This document shows, one piece after another, positions 9,020 to 17,429 of a stretch of DNA of 64,000 nucleotides. The position numbers and the translations under genes are program-made. This DNA comes from Paraburkholderia edwinii. GTDB taxonomy: Bacteria; Pseudomonadota; Gammaproteobacteria; Burkholderiales; Burkholderiaceae. The stretch covers positions 2,728,001 to 2,792,000 of the forward strand of contig NZ_CP080096.1 in the NCBI RefSeq assembly GCF_019428685.1. The letters are read 5' to 3'. The notes beneath the pieces were generated by a model. The model did no database searches, was not told the origin of the DNA, and saw nothing but the letters and a program-made list of their open reading frames with translations. The first letter of the stretch is position 1; the number at the start of each line of letters is the position of its first letter.

Positions 9020-9712
9020 TTAGATTTTCGGATGCAGGGCTGTACTTTCCAGATCTTCCACCGGACCATACAGCGCGTTCGCTTGCTGTTTCACTACTGC
9101 CCAGTACTTGTCGCCGTATGACCAATGCCACCATTCGAACGGGTAATTGACGAAGCCTGCATCTTCCAGAGCAGAGAACATCAGCGAGCGGTGCTTGCGA
9201 GCGTGCGCATTCAGATTGTCGAACTGCGAAAAACAGGCCCCGCCCGACACCACCTCGTCGGCATCGTAGGCGCAGCCGAGGTCAAGCTCACGCCCGTCGC
9301 GATCACACAGGGTGATGTCTATTGCTCCACCGCCGGGATGCCCTGCGACCGTTGGGGGTGCAACGAACCGCGAAGTAACCTCGATTGCATCGGACTCGGC
9401 CAGGCCCGGATTGCTAGCCAGTACCTTGCGCAACCGCCGCTCAAAATAAAATCTCTGCAGAGCGGCTGGTCGTAGCGATTCCTTCACCAGAAGACAATAG
9501 TCCGATGGCAGGTTCGAAACAGCGTCGACGAGTCGACAGGCGACCGATTCCCGTACCGTGAATGTTGGCTGATAGCCAAGGCAAGCGATATTCTCGTCCG
9601 ATTCATCAATGCTCAGCCGAGCATGCAGGCCGGCGATCGCGACAAGCGGTTCACCACATTCCACTGTCGGCATCGCACTCACGCGAGCATCGGAAAGACT
9701 TAGCCAATTCAT
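9020..9712 (-). CDS. D-alanyl-D-alanine dipeptidase (VanX/DdpX family)
   Basis: 230 residues from ATG 9712. The M15D-type zinc motif is seen as GHPGGGAIDITL (His and Asp ligands), with the third ligand and catalytic Glu in EWWHW near the C-terminus. The usual Ser-Gly before the first His is changed (VAGHPGG). The family cleaves D-Ala-D-Ala, allowing recycling of peptidoglycan dipeptide or resistance to vancomycin in other bacteria. I see no signal peptide in this start; the longer frame to 9826 has no better one. It is followed by the GNAT gene, a pairing that hints at dipeptide processing, but that is only inference. Confidence 0.83.
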   Translation of the reverse strand: MNWLSLSDARVSAMPTVECGEPLVAIAGLHARLSIDESDENIACLGYQPTFTVRESVACRLVDAVSNLPSDYCLLVKESLRPAALQRFYFERRLRKVLASNPGLAESDAIEVTSRFVAPPTVAGHPGGGAIDITLCDRDGRELDLGCAYDADEVVSGGACFSQFDNLNAHARKHRSLMFSALEDAGFVNYPFEWWHWSYGDKYWAVVKQQANALYGPVEDLESTALHPKI

Positions 9713-9989
9713 GTTAAGGGATATCGAGGCGCTTATTCTGGTTGTGATGCCGGACGCATTCTTGCGGTCATCCGCTACGTTTGCCGAACCACCGCCTGCG
9801 AGCGACAGACTTATAACAGAGGTCAATAAAACGGGCTAGCAAAGAACCTGTTGGGGGCTGTTTGAGCACGCTGAGAGCCTCCGAGCGGCCTACATAAAAT
9901 GATTGGAACGCAAGTGCCTAAAAAAATGTGACATGCGCCCGTCATAGGCACTGACCGGTTTCGTTCCTTTTTCGGACGTTTCGTTTGCC

Positions 9990-10147
9990 CCTGCAAATGA
10001 CTCTTCACGGCCCCGGCAGCGGCCACGCCGATCGACGGCGACGACTTTGCCCCCGTCGGCTTGAAGTCAGGCGGTGAGGTGGCCCCGTACCTGCACATTT
10101 TCAAAGGCGCCGTGGACGAGGACGATGGGCGGCTTTTCCGCGGACAT
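9990..10147 (-). pseudogene. Alpha/beta hydrolase 5' fragment, frameshifted
   Basis: From ATG 10147 the minus strand reads MSAEKPPIVLVHGAF, the oxyanion-loop start of an alpha/beta hydrolase, and ends at a stop at 10067. In the next frame the family sequence resumes as LQADGGKVVAVDRRGR, so one indel separates the two parts. Beyond about 9990 homology fades, and the catalytic Ser, Asp and His regions are missing. It is a dead remnant of about 50 residues. Confidence 0.65.
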
Positions 10148-10322
10148 CGCGCTGGCGTCTGTGCGGCGTAGCCTGACTTCCGGCTTTCGCGATCCTTCGC
10201 ACCTGATGACAGTCGCAGGTGATGCTACGATGCCTCGGCATCGTCTCCTTATCCCGCGCAAGAAATGGCGATCGATGCATAACCATTAAACGATGATATT
10301 TGCGGTTAATAGGCGAAAGGAC

Positions 10323-11171
10323 ATGAGTTCGATATACCGTGGAATGGACCGTGCGGCGCTTGACCTGGCCTATAACAACGTCCGGGCAGAGCCCGAGTAT
10401 CGGGCGATCATGGGTCGATTCAAGGAGCAGAGTGAAGCTGTTTATCGCAATGCGGAAGTGAGGCGGGACCTTCGCTACGGTAACCGGTCACGTCAACGCT
10501 TTGACTGGCTCTCATGCGGCAAGCAAGCGGCGCCGACTTTTGTCTTTATCCATGGCGGTTACTGGCAAAACTATGTGAAAGAAGATTTGGCGTTCGTCGC
10601 ACGTGGTCCGCTCGAGCGCGGATTCAATGTCGTGATGGCGGAATATACGCTCGCTCCCGAAGCATCGATGACGGAAATCGTCGACGAAATCGGAGCGCTG
10701 CTCGATTTATTGCAGTGGGATACCAGCGAGGCAGGTTTCGGCGATCGTCCCGTTTGTGTCTGTGGTCATTCGGCGGGAGGGCACCTTGCCGCCCTTCATC
10801 GGGATCACCCCGGGGTCGCGATGACAGTCTCTGTGAGCGGGTTGTACGATCTGGAACCCATCTCACTGTGCTGGCTGGATGACAAGCTGAATCTAACGGA
10901 GGAAGAGATTGCCCGTTTGAGTCCGTTGCATCGCATCGCTCGCGGTGCACCTACCATTGTGTCTGTCGGCATGGCAGAACTCCCGGAACTGATCGGACAG
11001 TCTCAGCGTTATGCGACCGCGTGCGAAGCAAGTGGGGAGAATGTGATCTTTCTGCCGCTTCCAGAGCAACGGCATTTCACGATCCTGACAGATCTGGCAA
11101 ACCCGAATGGATCACATATGGCAGCGATCGTCGATAGCCTGGTGTTTCGCCCCAAAACTAACTTTGCATAA
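10323..11171 (+). CDS. Alpha/beta hydrolase (arylformamidase/esterase-like)
   Basis: 282 residues from ATG 10323, which is preceded by AAAGGA; the in-frame ATG at 10293 lacks such a site. The oxyanion motif HGGYW and the nucleophile elbow GHSAGGHL are clear, a combination typical of the kynurenine formamidase/BNA7-like and carboxylesterase group. A late Asp and the C-terminal His of RHFTI complete a plausible triad. It hydrolyses an ester or formamide in the cytoplasm. No kynurenine pathway genes adjoin it, so the physiological substrate is open. Monocistronic. Confidence 0.85.
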   Translation: MSSIYRGMDRAALDLAYNNVRAEPEYRAIMGRFKEQSEAVYRNAEVRRDLRYGNRSRQRFDWLSCGKQAAPTFVFIHGGYWQNYVKEDLAFVARGPLERGFNVVMAEYTLAPEASMTEIVDEIGALLDLLQWDTSEAGFGDRPVCVCGHSAGGHLAALHRDHPGVAMTVSVSGLYDLEPISLCWLDDKLNLTEEEIARLSPLHRIARGAPTIVSVGMAELPELIGQSQRYATACEASGENVIFLPLPEQRHFTILTDLANPNGSHMAAIVDSLVFRPKTNFA

Positions 11172-11494
11172 ACGCGCGATCTTTTCGAGGAATCAACGGT
11201 TGAGGTAGCGCACCGGAAACGGTGAAGTAACGCGCGATGGAACGCTTCGATGCCCGTTTTATCGGCTGCGGGCGCTCGCTTCAATGCGTCGAACCCGAAG
11301 GCGTTTCACGCAAATCGTCGCTATGCCCCCACCGCAACGGCCTCATCGCCATACGGACGAGGTCGGCCAGATTACGCCTGATCGTAAAGACCAGCCATGA
11401 TTTGCGGCGACGGTCATTAGCGCGTATCGCTTCGACATGAGTCACCTCGCAAGGATACGAGGTCTTACCGATCTTCGACTGGCTATCGAATCCT
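11172..11494. other. Intergenic region with decayed coding sequence
   Basis: About 320 bp downstream of the esterase gene. A minus-strand frame (about 11300-11420) reads like a protein C-terminus (RRNLADLVRMAMRPLRW), but I cannot name a family and it has no start or Shine-Dalgarno. No intact gene seen. Confidence 0.35.
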
Positions 11495-11695
11495 TTACCC
11501 TACCCTTGGCTGGCCATTCGATGCACTCAAGCCGCCGTCGACGGGTAAATTTACGCCAGTAACGAAGCGAGCGTCATCGCTTGCAAGAAAAGCAATCACC
11601 GCCGCGATATCATCGGGTTCGGCCGCACGACCTAGCGGAATGCGCTCCACGAACTTCGCGATTAACGATTCGTTGCCTTGCATGTCGGCGGTCAA
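11495..11695 (-). pseudogene. C-terminal fragment of an SDR oxidoreductase
   Basis: Only the last 66 residues remain, with the unmistakable SDR C-terminus: PLGRAAEPDDIAAVIAFLAS, then VTGVNLPVDGG. The Rossmann loop, the NAG motif and the YxxxK catalytic pair are absent, and the upstream sequence switches at about 11700 to an unrelated fragment. It is a truncated relic and is unlikely to be functional. Confidence 0.75.
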
Positions 11696-11718
11696 ACGCT
11701 ACAACGTCTGGACCACAC

Positions 11719-12058
11719 TTATCCCAGCCGCTCGCAGAAGGTAAGCACTAGAGGATCGAACGGATTCGTGAGCTCTGCGATAAGCGACTTGCGGAGGTGC
11801 TTGAGCTTGCGCAGGTTCTTTTTATCGAACGTGGCGGGTTTCTCGAGCGCGATTGAGAGTTCGACGAGCAATCGATGCTATACACCGCGGCGCTGCAAAC
11901 AAGCGCGCATTGATATCGGACTTCGATACCCAAGGGAGGGGAATATACGCAGGTATGTCACGCCGCTACTCAATATCTTGAACAAGCGGGCTCGCTCGCT
12001 CTATGCTTCGCACAAGGAAGTGCGCTTGACCAACTAAGCAGACGATTGGAGCCTATCT
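11719..12058. other. Intergenic region with an unidentified C-terminal fragment
   Basis: The minus strand from about 11876 to a stop at 11719 reads as a plausible protein C-terminus (ELSIALEKPATFDKKNLRKL, ending NPFDPLVLTFCERLG), but no start or family is recognisable. The rest, up to msrB, holds nothing I can identify. With the neighbouring SDR fragment this marks a stretch of gene decay. Confidence 0.35.
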
Positions 12059-12502
12059 ATGAAATATGAAAAATCACAGTCAGCGATCGATCGACTGACC
12101 CCGGAGCAGCGACGCATCACCCAGGAGAACGGCACCGAGCGTTCGTTCACAGGTGAGTACAACAGCAACAAGGAGCCCGGCATCTACGTCGATATCGTCT
12201 CGGGCGAGCCTCTCTTTGCGTCGACTGACAAGTTCGACTCGGGCACAGGGTGGCCGAGCTTCACCAAGCCAATCGTTGCCGCAAACGTCAACGAGGTGCG
12301 GGACGGCACCCACGGGATGGTGAGAACCGAGGTCAGATCAGTTCACGGCGACAGCCACCTCGGCCATGTCTTCCCGGACGGCCCGTCCGATCGCGGTGGA
12401 CTGCGCTATTGCATCAATTCCGCGTCGCTCCGCTTCATCCACCGCGATGAGATGGATGCCGAAGGGTACGGCGAGTATCTCGATCAGGTTGCGGAGAAGT
12501 AA
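12059..12502 (+). CDS. msrB: Peptide-methionine (R)-S-oxide reductase MsrB
   Basis: 147 residues, single SelR domain. Diagnostic segments are the [10 protein letters not shown] substrate loop, [10 protein letters not shown], and the catalytic Cys in [11 protein letters not shown]. The two CxxC pairs that bind structural zinc in many MsrB proteins are absent, so this is the zinc-free form. It repairs oxidised methionine (R-sulfoxide) with thioredoxin as reductant; no signal peptide, so it is cytoplasmic. ATG 12059 is preceded by GGAG at a suitable distance. A stem-loop follows directly after the stop. Confidence 0.95.
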   Translation: MKYEKSQSAIDRLTPEQRRITQENGTERSFTGEYNSNKEPGIYVDIVSGEPLFASTDKFDSGTGWPSFTKPIVAANVNEVRDGTHGMVRTEVRSVHGDSHLGHVFPDGPSDRGGLRYCINSASLRFIHRDEMDAEGYGEYLDQVAEK

Positions 12503-12507
12503 CATGC

Positions 12508-12534
12508 AACCGTATATATCTTGTATATCCGGTT
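12508..12534 (+). terminator. Stem-loop after msrB
   Basis: Arms AACCGTATATA and TATATCCGGTT pair over 11 bp with one mismatch around a five-base loop, starting six bases after the msrB stop. There is no clear U-tract, so it may be an mRNA-stabilising hairpin rather than an intrinsic terminator. Confidence 0.4.
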
Positions 12535-12828
12535 ACTAAATGATCGCTTCAACATCAAATTGCGAGAGCTGTTCCGACCTTGAGCACTATTCAGTGATGG
12601 ATGGACGGAGATACGCACCTGTCGGCACTTCATAGTGCCTGATGCTCATCAGCAGCGACTAGCGTGGCCATGTCTCGCTTGCCATCAGATGTGGCACCAG
12701 GCGAGCATGGTCCAATCCCAGATCTTGACGCTTCGTCATTGTCATCCGCTCGGTCGCAGTCGTCGAACCTTCCGGCGCCGGACCGGCGGCTGCCGGACAG
12801 GATATGCGTCAGGAAAGCGGACTCCCGT
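12535..12828. other. Intergenic, nothing recognised
   Basis: About 290 bp between the msrB hairpin and the stop of the DUF4148 gene; no supported gene or repeat seen. Confidence 0.4.
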
Positions 12829-13131
12829 TCAACACTGTGACGAACGCGGCGCCGGCTGTGAGGGAGGGGCGACGGGCACAGCCGTCAGCTCTCCGGACGC
12901 GGGGAGACCAGAGCGCGTGTTTTCGGCCTTCTCGCTCTCTTTTTTTGCGGCATAGGACATTGCGGGGTCTCGCTTGTTCCCCTTGTTCTGCGGGAACTTG
13001 CCGCTCAGCTCCGCGGCAATCAGATCCGCGCGGACCTGTTCGCGCGTCAGCGAAGCGGCGGTGACCGCGTGACTAAGAAACGATAAAGCGAAGAGGGTCG
13101 CGACGACCCAGGCATAGTTAGCGCGTTGCAT
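12829..13131 (-). CDS. DUF4148 domain periplasmic protein
   Basis: 100 residues with a clear Sec signal peptide (hydrophobic ATLFALSFLSHAVTAA, cleavage after about residue 26). The DUF4148 signature follows: ASLTREQVRADLIAAELSG, where a conserved SLTREQV-type motif starts the mature protein. This small exported family is expanded in Burkholderia and its function is unknown. The C-terminus is Pro/Ser-rich. It is divergent from a gene-poor stretch and appears monocistronic. Confidence 0.85.
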   Translation of the reverse strand: MQRANYAWVVATLFALSFLSHAVTAASLTREQVRADLIAAELSGKFPQNKGNKRDPAMSYAAKKESEKAENTRSGLPASGELTAVPVAPPSQPAPRSSQC

Positions 13132-13715
13132 GTCGACGTCTCCTGAAGTGATCGCCGTCCGTCGTTCGCGGCGGCGTTGGGCTTATCGTAGCTGCGGAGA
13201 TCGGCGGGCAAAAGGCGCGTCGACTGAATAACACTGATTCCCCGGCGAGAATGATGGCGCACACGCCGCGTGAGTAAGGAAGGTGGCCTCGCTTGTATCT
13301 GATGAGGCACTTCTCGAAAAACATTGTTTGAAGTCCGAATGTAACCGGACGTATTGCCGAACGCTACGACCCTGTCGCTCGTTTCGAGGCACTCAGCCCC
13401 TACCATTTATTCTTGTCGTTCATGTCTATCATAACCATATTGGCCTAATGATCCGGCGTACACGAGAAAACGCTCGTAAAGGCAGTGCGTCGCCGAAGCG
13501 CCAATGCATTCGTAACTGGACCAAAGAAGAGCGGCACGACTCAATCAACCTTAGGAAGACCTAGCGAGGAGGCAATGCATGCCGGAAGGCACAGGCCTCG
13601 CAAAGCTCAGACGACAGGCCTTTGCGTGCACGCAAGAAGGAATGAGCCGAGCCAATTGTGGCGCGAGGCTGACGGACGGGTACATGCTCGTTGACAAGCT
13701 ATCTAAGGGATACGT
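13132..13715. other. Intergenic region, no supported gene
   Basis: About 580 bp between the DUF4148 gene and a doubtful small ORF ahead of the porin. Short frames on both strands lack ribosome sites and family resemblance. It should hold the DUF4148 promoter. Confidence 0.4.
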
Positions 13716-13844
13716 ATGTTTACATCTATCCGTCGGGACGCGCCGCTAACGATCGTCATGATTGCGTTGTCGGGACCTGTCGCCCCTCGTGCCAGACGGA
13801 GAATCGGCAACACCAGCGGACAGCGCGAGTATCGTGCCCGGTGA
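13716..13844 (+). CDS. Possible small exported ORF or broken gene
   Basis: A 42-residue frame starting at ATG 13716, preceded by AAGGGA at good spacing. It begins like a signal peptide (MFTSIRRDAPLTIVMIALSG, ending PVA) but turns into an Arg-rich tail (PRARRRIG), as if a frameshift follows the leader. No family is recognised. It lies 120 bp upstream of the porin gene. It may be a decayed exported protein or a chance frame. Confidence 0.25.
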   Translation: MFTSIRRDAPLTIVMIALSGPVAPRARRRIGNTSGQREYRAR

Positions 13845-13966
13845 AAAACACGGAGCTCGCGCAGCAGGCAGCGAGACATATGGATCGGCTGCAGCATCGC
13901 TCAGCAGATCAATAATCCTTATGAAGTCGGCGCTGATCAGTGCGCTCTCACCGGGATACCATAAAC

Positions 13967-15145
13967 ATGAGAAAGACCCTTATGTTTGCTGCGTTGTCGA
14001 GTGTGCTTTCGTCAGCCTCGCATGCACAAAGCAGTGTCTCGCTGTACGGCCTGGTCGACGCGGGCATCACGTACACCAACAACGTGAAAGGCCACTCCCT
14101 CTGGCAAGAAACAAGCGGCGCAGTCAACTCAACCCGCTGGGGCCTGCGTGGCACCGAGGACTTGGGTGGCGGTCTGATGGCTATCTTCACGTTGGAAGGG
14201 GGCTTCAGTACCAACAACGGCACGCTTAGCCAGGGTGGGCGCGAATTCGGTCGCCAGGCGTTCGTCGGTCTGGCGGACTCTAAATTCGGCGCGCTGACGC
14301 TTGGCCGCCAATACGACAGCATGGTTGACTATGTCGAACCGCTTGCACTGCCAGGCCAGCAGTTCGGGGGCACATTTACGGCACACCCCTTCGATAACGA
14401 CAACCTGGACAATACGTTCCGCCTCAACAACTCGGTCAAGTATGAAAGTCCGGACATCGCTGGCTTGAAATTCGGAGGGGTGTATGCGTTCTCGAACAAC
14501 GCAGGACAATTCGCGAACAACCGCGCATACAGCGCCGGGGCGACGTACAGCTACGGCGCGCTGACCGTCGCGGCGGCTTACTTGCAACTGAACAACAACC
14601 TCTCGGGCGCCACGCCCGCCGCGGCGCTTACCTCCGTGAGCAGCACAGGCGCGGTCGCTGGCGACAGCACGCTGCTGGCAGGCCGTCAACAAACGTGGGG
14701 CGCCGCCGTGAACTACGGGATCGGCCCGGTGGTCGCCGGCTTCGTGTATTCGCAAACAAACCTGACCCAAGGTTTTGGCGTTAATCCGACCACCGCCGGC
14801 CAGACGATCTCGTTCGGAGGCAACAGCGTTCACTTTCAGAATTTCGAATTGAATGGGCACTATGCGCTAACGCCGGCAGTGAGCCTCGCGGGCAGTTACA
14901 CCTACACGCAGGCCAATTTTGGCGCGGGTTCGGAGCCGAAGTGGGGCCAGGTGAATTTGCAGGCAGCCTACTATTTCTCGAAGCTGACGACGGTGTATCT
15001 GCAGGGCGAGTACCAACACCTGATGAATCGTGAGGGATTGAACGGTCAGACCATTGGCGCGATGATCAACAATACCGCCAGTGGCGGAGCGTCGTCGACG
15101 GGCAACCAGGTTGCCGTGACCGCAGGCCTGCGTGTCCGCTTCTAA
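13967..15145 (+). CDS. Gram-negative trimeric porin (Burkholderia OmpC-like)
   Basis: 392 residues from ATG 13967. A signal peptide ends at SHAQ; the mature protein begins SSVSLYGLVDAGITYTNN, the standard opening of betaproteobacterial general porins. Alternating beta-strand pattern, Gly-Ala-Tyr-rich strands and the C-terminal aromatic (GLRVRF) needed for BAM recognition are present. It forms a 16-stranded trimeric channel in the outer membrane for small hydrophilic solutes. An in-frame start nine codons upstream would interrupt the signal peptide design. It is convergent with the response-regulator gene on the other strand. Confidence 0.93.
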   Translation: MRKTLMFAALSSVLSSASHAQSSVSLYGLVDAGITYTNNVKGHSLWQETSGAVNSTRWGLRGTEDLGGGLMAIFTLEGGFSTNNGTLSQGGREFGRQAFVGLADSKFGALTLGRQYDSMVDYVEPLALPGQQFGGTFTAHPFDNDNLDNTFRLNNSVKYESPDIAGLKFGGVYAFSNNAGQFANNRAYSAGATYSYGALTVAAAYLQLNNNLSGATPAAALTSVSSTGAVAGDSTLLAGRQQTWGAAVNYGIGPVVAGFVYSQTNLTQGFGVNPTTAGQTISFGGNSVHFQNFELNGHYALTPAVSLAGSYTYTQANFGAGSEPKWGQVNLQAAYYFSKLTTVYLQGEYQHLMNREGLNGQTIGAMINNTASGGASSTGNQVAVTAGLRVRF

Positions 15146-15234
15146 GCCATCTGGCGAGCCCGCTTCACCTAGATTTGCAGGCAAATGTCTTTCTGGTATC
15201 GATTCGGCTTGCAGAAGTGTTCAAACGGTTGGCG

Positions 15235-16221
15235 TTACCCACCCGCCTTTTTCCTGTTCTTTCGAGAAGGACCACTATCTGTCTTCGGAGTAGACGACGA
15301 TGTGGTCGAGTTGCGCAGGACCTGGTTCTCCTCCCTTGTCCTGGCTAGCATGCGTCGCAATCTGCGGATTGTCTCGATCGCGGCACCGAGGTCCGATACA
15401 AGAACCGGTTCGTCATAGGCTTGCTGTGCGGCTGGCTTCGTCTGGATAGTGCGCTGCTCATGCTCACATGAAGGCTGCGGAACACTGTCATTCAACAACG
15501 CTTCCCTCACCTTCTCCGGTGTTGTCAGGCGGAAGCCGCGTCCTCTAACCGTCTCAATGACCACGCGCTGCTGCACTACCTTGAGTGCCTGCCGTACCTT
15601 GGCCATGTGCACATCGATTGTGCCTGTTTTCACGTCTGCACCAAACCAAACCGTCTCGATGATGCTCCGACGGGAAATCACGATGAAGGGATTTTCAATT
15701 AGAAGCCGCAAAAGTAGAAATCCCGTTGGCACAAGATCCAGTTCATGCCCGTCGATCCCGTCATCTGTGCACACCAACGCACGACGTGCGTCGAAATCCA
15801 TTGTTAGCGTCTCGAACGACACACGAGCGGGCGCTTGAATTCGCGGAGCATGACGAAGTAAAGCCTTAAGCCGAGCCAGAAGCTCGCTTAGCCCATACGG
15901 TTTCCTGACGTAATCGTCAGCACCGCTCTCGAGAAAGCGAATGCTCTCAGTTTCTGTGGAGTCACGTTCGCCGATAGCAATGACTGGCGTTCTTACCGTG
16001 GCACTCAGATTACGCAGGTCATGAATCAATGACAGGCCCGAGCCATCGGGCATTCTGGCTCGCACGAATATCGCTCCCGGGCATTCCGCGTCGATCAGCG
16101 CTTTAGCCCGCTCAATGGAGAACGCCGCCAACGGATCGTAGCCTGCACCGCGGAGTTCATGCCACAAGACCTCTACATCAGCTGTGTCTGAATCGCAAAT
16201 TAATACTTTGAGCCTTGCCAT
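15235..16221 (-). CDS. OmpR/PhoB-type regulator with degenerate receiver
   Basis: 328 residues: a receiver-like domain (1-125), a winged-helix DNA-binding domain (about 135-235, with TIDVHMAKVRQALK and the wing GRGFRL), and a C-terminal extension of about 90 residues including a basic helix (AIETIRRLRRMLARTREEN) and a Ser/Lys tail. Aligned by eye to PhoB, the phospho-acceptor Asp is replaced by Arg (FVRARMPDGSG where PhoB has LLDWMLPGGSG) and the switch Thr by Gly. One acidic-pocket Asp and the Lys of RKP are kept. It cannot be phosphorylated in the usual way. No kinase gene adjoins it. It is convergent with the porin gene. Confidence 0.88.
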   Translation of the reverse strand: MARLKVLICDSDTADVEVLWHELRGAGYDPLAAFSIERAKALIDAECPGAIFVRARMPDGSGLSLIHDLRNLSATVRTPVIAIGERDSTETESIRFLESGADDYVRKPYGLSELLARLKALLRHAPRIQAPARVSFETLTMDFDARRALVCTDDGIDGHELDLVPTGFLLLRLLIENPFIVISRRSIIETVWFGADVKTGTIDVHMAKVRQALKVVQQRVVIETVRGRGFRLTTPEKVREALLNDSVPQPSCEHEQRTIQTKPAAQQAYDEPVLVSDLGAAIETIRRLRRMLARTREENQVLRNSTTSSSTPKTDSGPSRKNRKKAGG

Positions 16222-16480
16222 ATCTGCCGTCGAGGCGGGAACTAGTCGACCGCACTCGAATGTTCATACAACACCGGTGCCTAAAACCAGCTCAAGAATA
16301 TAGCATGGATATGCTTTATGGGTAGAACCTCATGTCGCAAGTCCATCGCGACGACAAGCTCGAATCATGACGCGCCGCTCGCGCCCAATCTGTTGGAGCG
16401 CAACTGCGTTGCAACAGTGCCGAATCGGGTCCGGAGGAGTGACATCACATAAGTGGTGACGGCCAAATCTGGCCGTGTAT
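16222..16480. other. Intergenic, nothing recognised
   Basis: About 260 bp upstream of the pseudo-receiver regulator; no gene seen. It should carry that gene's promoter. Confidence 0.4.
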
Positions 16481-16619
16481 GCGGCGGGCTGTTTCAGGAC
16501 TCGCTAAAGGCGTACGGCTGCATTCGGCAATGAGCCGTCGCGGCGATTGTCGGGACGATGCGCTAACGGAAAGCGTGTGGGGTTCGCTGAAGGTCGCGCG
16601 GGTGACATTCGAGAAGAAT
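16481..16619 (+). mobile_element. IS3-family transposase relic
   Basis: In two frames separated by one indel the plus strand reads GLFQDSLKAYG and then MSRRGDCRDDALTES followed by VWGSLKV, the C-terminal region of the DDE transposase OrfB of IS3-family elements, including the conserved Glu of the DDE triad in LTES. Sequence on both sides is unrelated, and no terminal inverted repeats were found. It is a dead fragment. Confidence 0.7.
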
Positions 16620-16714
16620 TAAGCGCTGCTCAGGAAGAGCACGCTGCCTGATTGCCAGGGCTATGGGACTCGTCAAACAAACAGTCGCACGGTCGGTTAT
16701 CGTGCCACGAAACT

Positions 16715-17314
16715 TTAAACGTCCTGTTCTGGCAGCTTGATGCCTTCACGACACCTTTCGATCATCTCGGTAGCGAGTGACTTGTCCGACACAGCTCGAG
16801 AGATGACCATTGCGCCGACGAGGGTTGCGTAAGTGACCACCGCGCGCTGTCTGCGCGATTCATCATCGAGCTCCGGCGGCAGAACCGAGGCGACGGCATC
16901 AAGCGCGCGGCGGACGCCTGCATTGAAAGTCTCGCGCAGCACATTGTCTTCCGGCAATCGCGACACGTCGGTGGCCAGCGTGGAAATCACGCAGCCGTAC
17001 GCGGGAGTGTTCCGGTGCTCGATAGAAAGGTAAGCGTCAATGAGCGGTTCAAATGCATCGGTGGGTCGTTCGGCTTGGGAAATGGCGGCCTGCCATACTG
17101 ACTCCACCTGCTCAAACGCTTTAAGACAGGCTTCGTCCGCAAGCGCTTCCTTTGAACCGAATTTGCTGTGGAAGGCGCCAGCGGTCATGCCGGCCTCCGC
17201 CATGATTTCGGCGACCCCTACACCCTGAAATCCCCGCTCGCGATACAGCCGGGCTGCAGTAGCCGCGACCCTCTCGTGATTCAACTGCGACTGCTCTTTC
17301 GACGCCTTCGGCAT
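16715..17314 (-). CDS. TetR family transcriptional regulator
   Basis: 199 residues with an N-terminal TetR HTH (about 10-57): LYRERGFQGVGVAEIMAEAG, then MTAGAFHSKFGSKEALADE. The C-terminal ligand-binding half resembles the LmrA/YxaF type (TetR_C group). It lies 115 bp downstream of the MBL-fold hydrolase gene on the same strand, so it may control that gene or an upstream neighbour. Cytoplasmic repressor; effector unknown. ATG 17314 starts right before the HTH, as is usual. Confidence 0.9.
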   Translation of the reverse strand: MPKASKEQSQLNHERVAATAARLYRERGFQGVGVAEIMAEAGMTAGAFHSKFGSKEALADEACLKAFEQVESVWQAAISQAERPTDAFEPLIDAYLSIEHRNTPAYGCVISTLATDVSRLPEDNVLRETFNAGVRRALDAVASVLPPELDDESRRQRAVVTYATLVGAMVISRAVSDKSLATEMIERCREGIKLPEQDV

Positions 17315-17429
17315 TTCGCGACTTCCTTGACTTCCAGCAGATTCAAACTTGCTGACGAAGGGATAAGTAATATGAATGAATTGTGGCAGGGAAAGGGTGC
17401 GACTTCAACTCGTGCAAGCACCAGCGGTT

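Noticed and set aside
9823..10104. Minus-strand frame of 93 codons beyond the hydrolase relic
   Set aside because: No ribosome site and no family match; part of it overlaps the frameshifted hydrolase sequence.
15173..15186. ATTTGC-AG-GCAAAT palindrome between the porin and regulator genes as a terminator
   Set aside because: The stem is short and AT-rich, with no U-tract on either strand.
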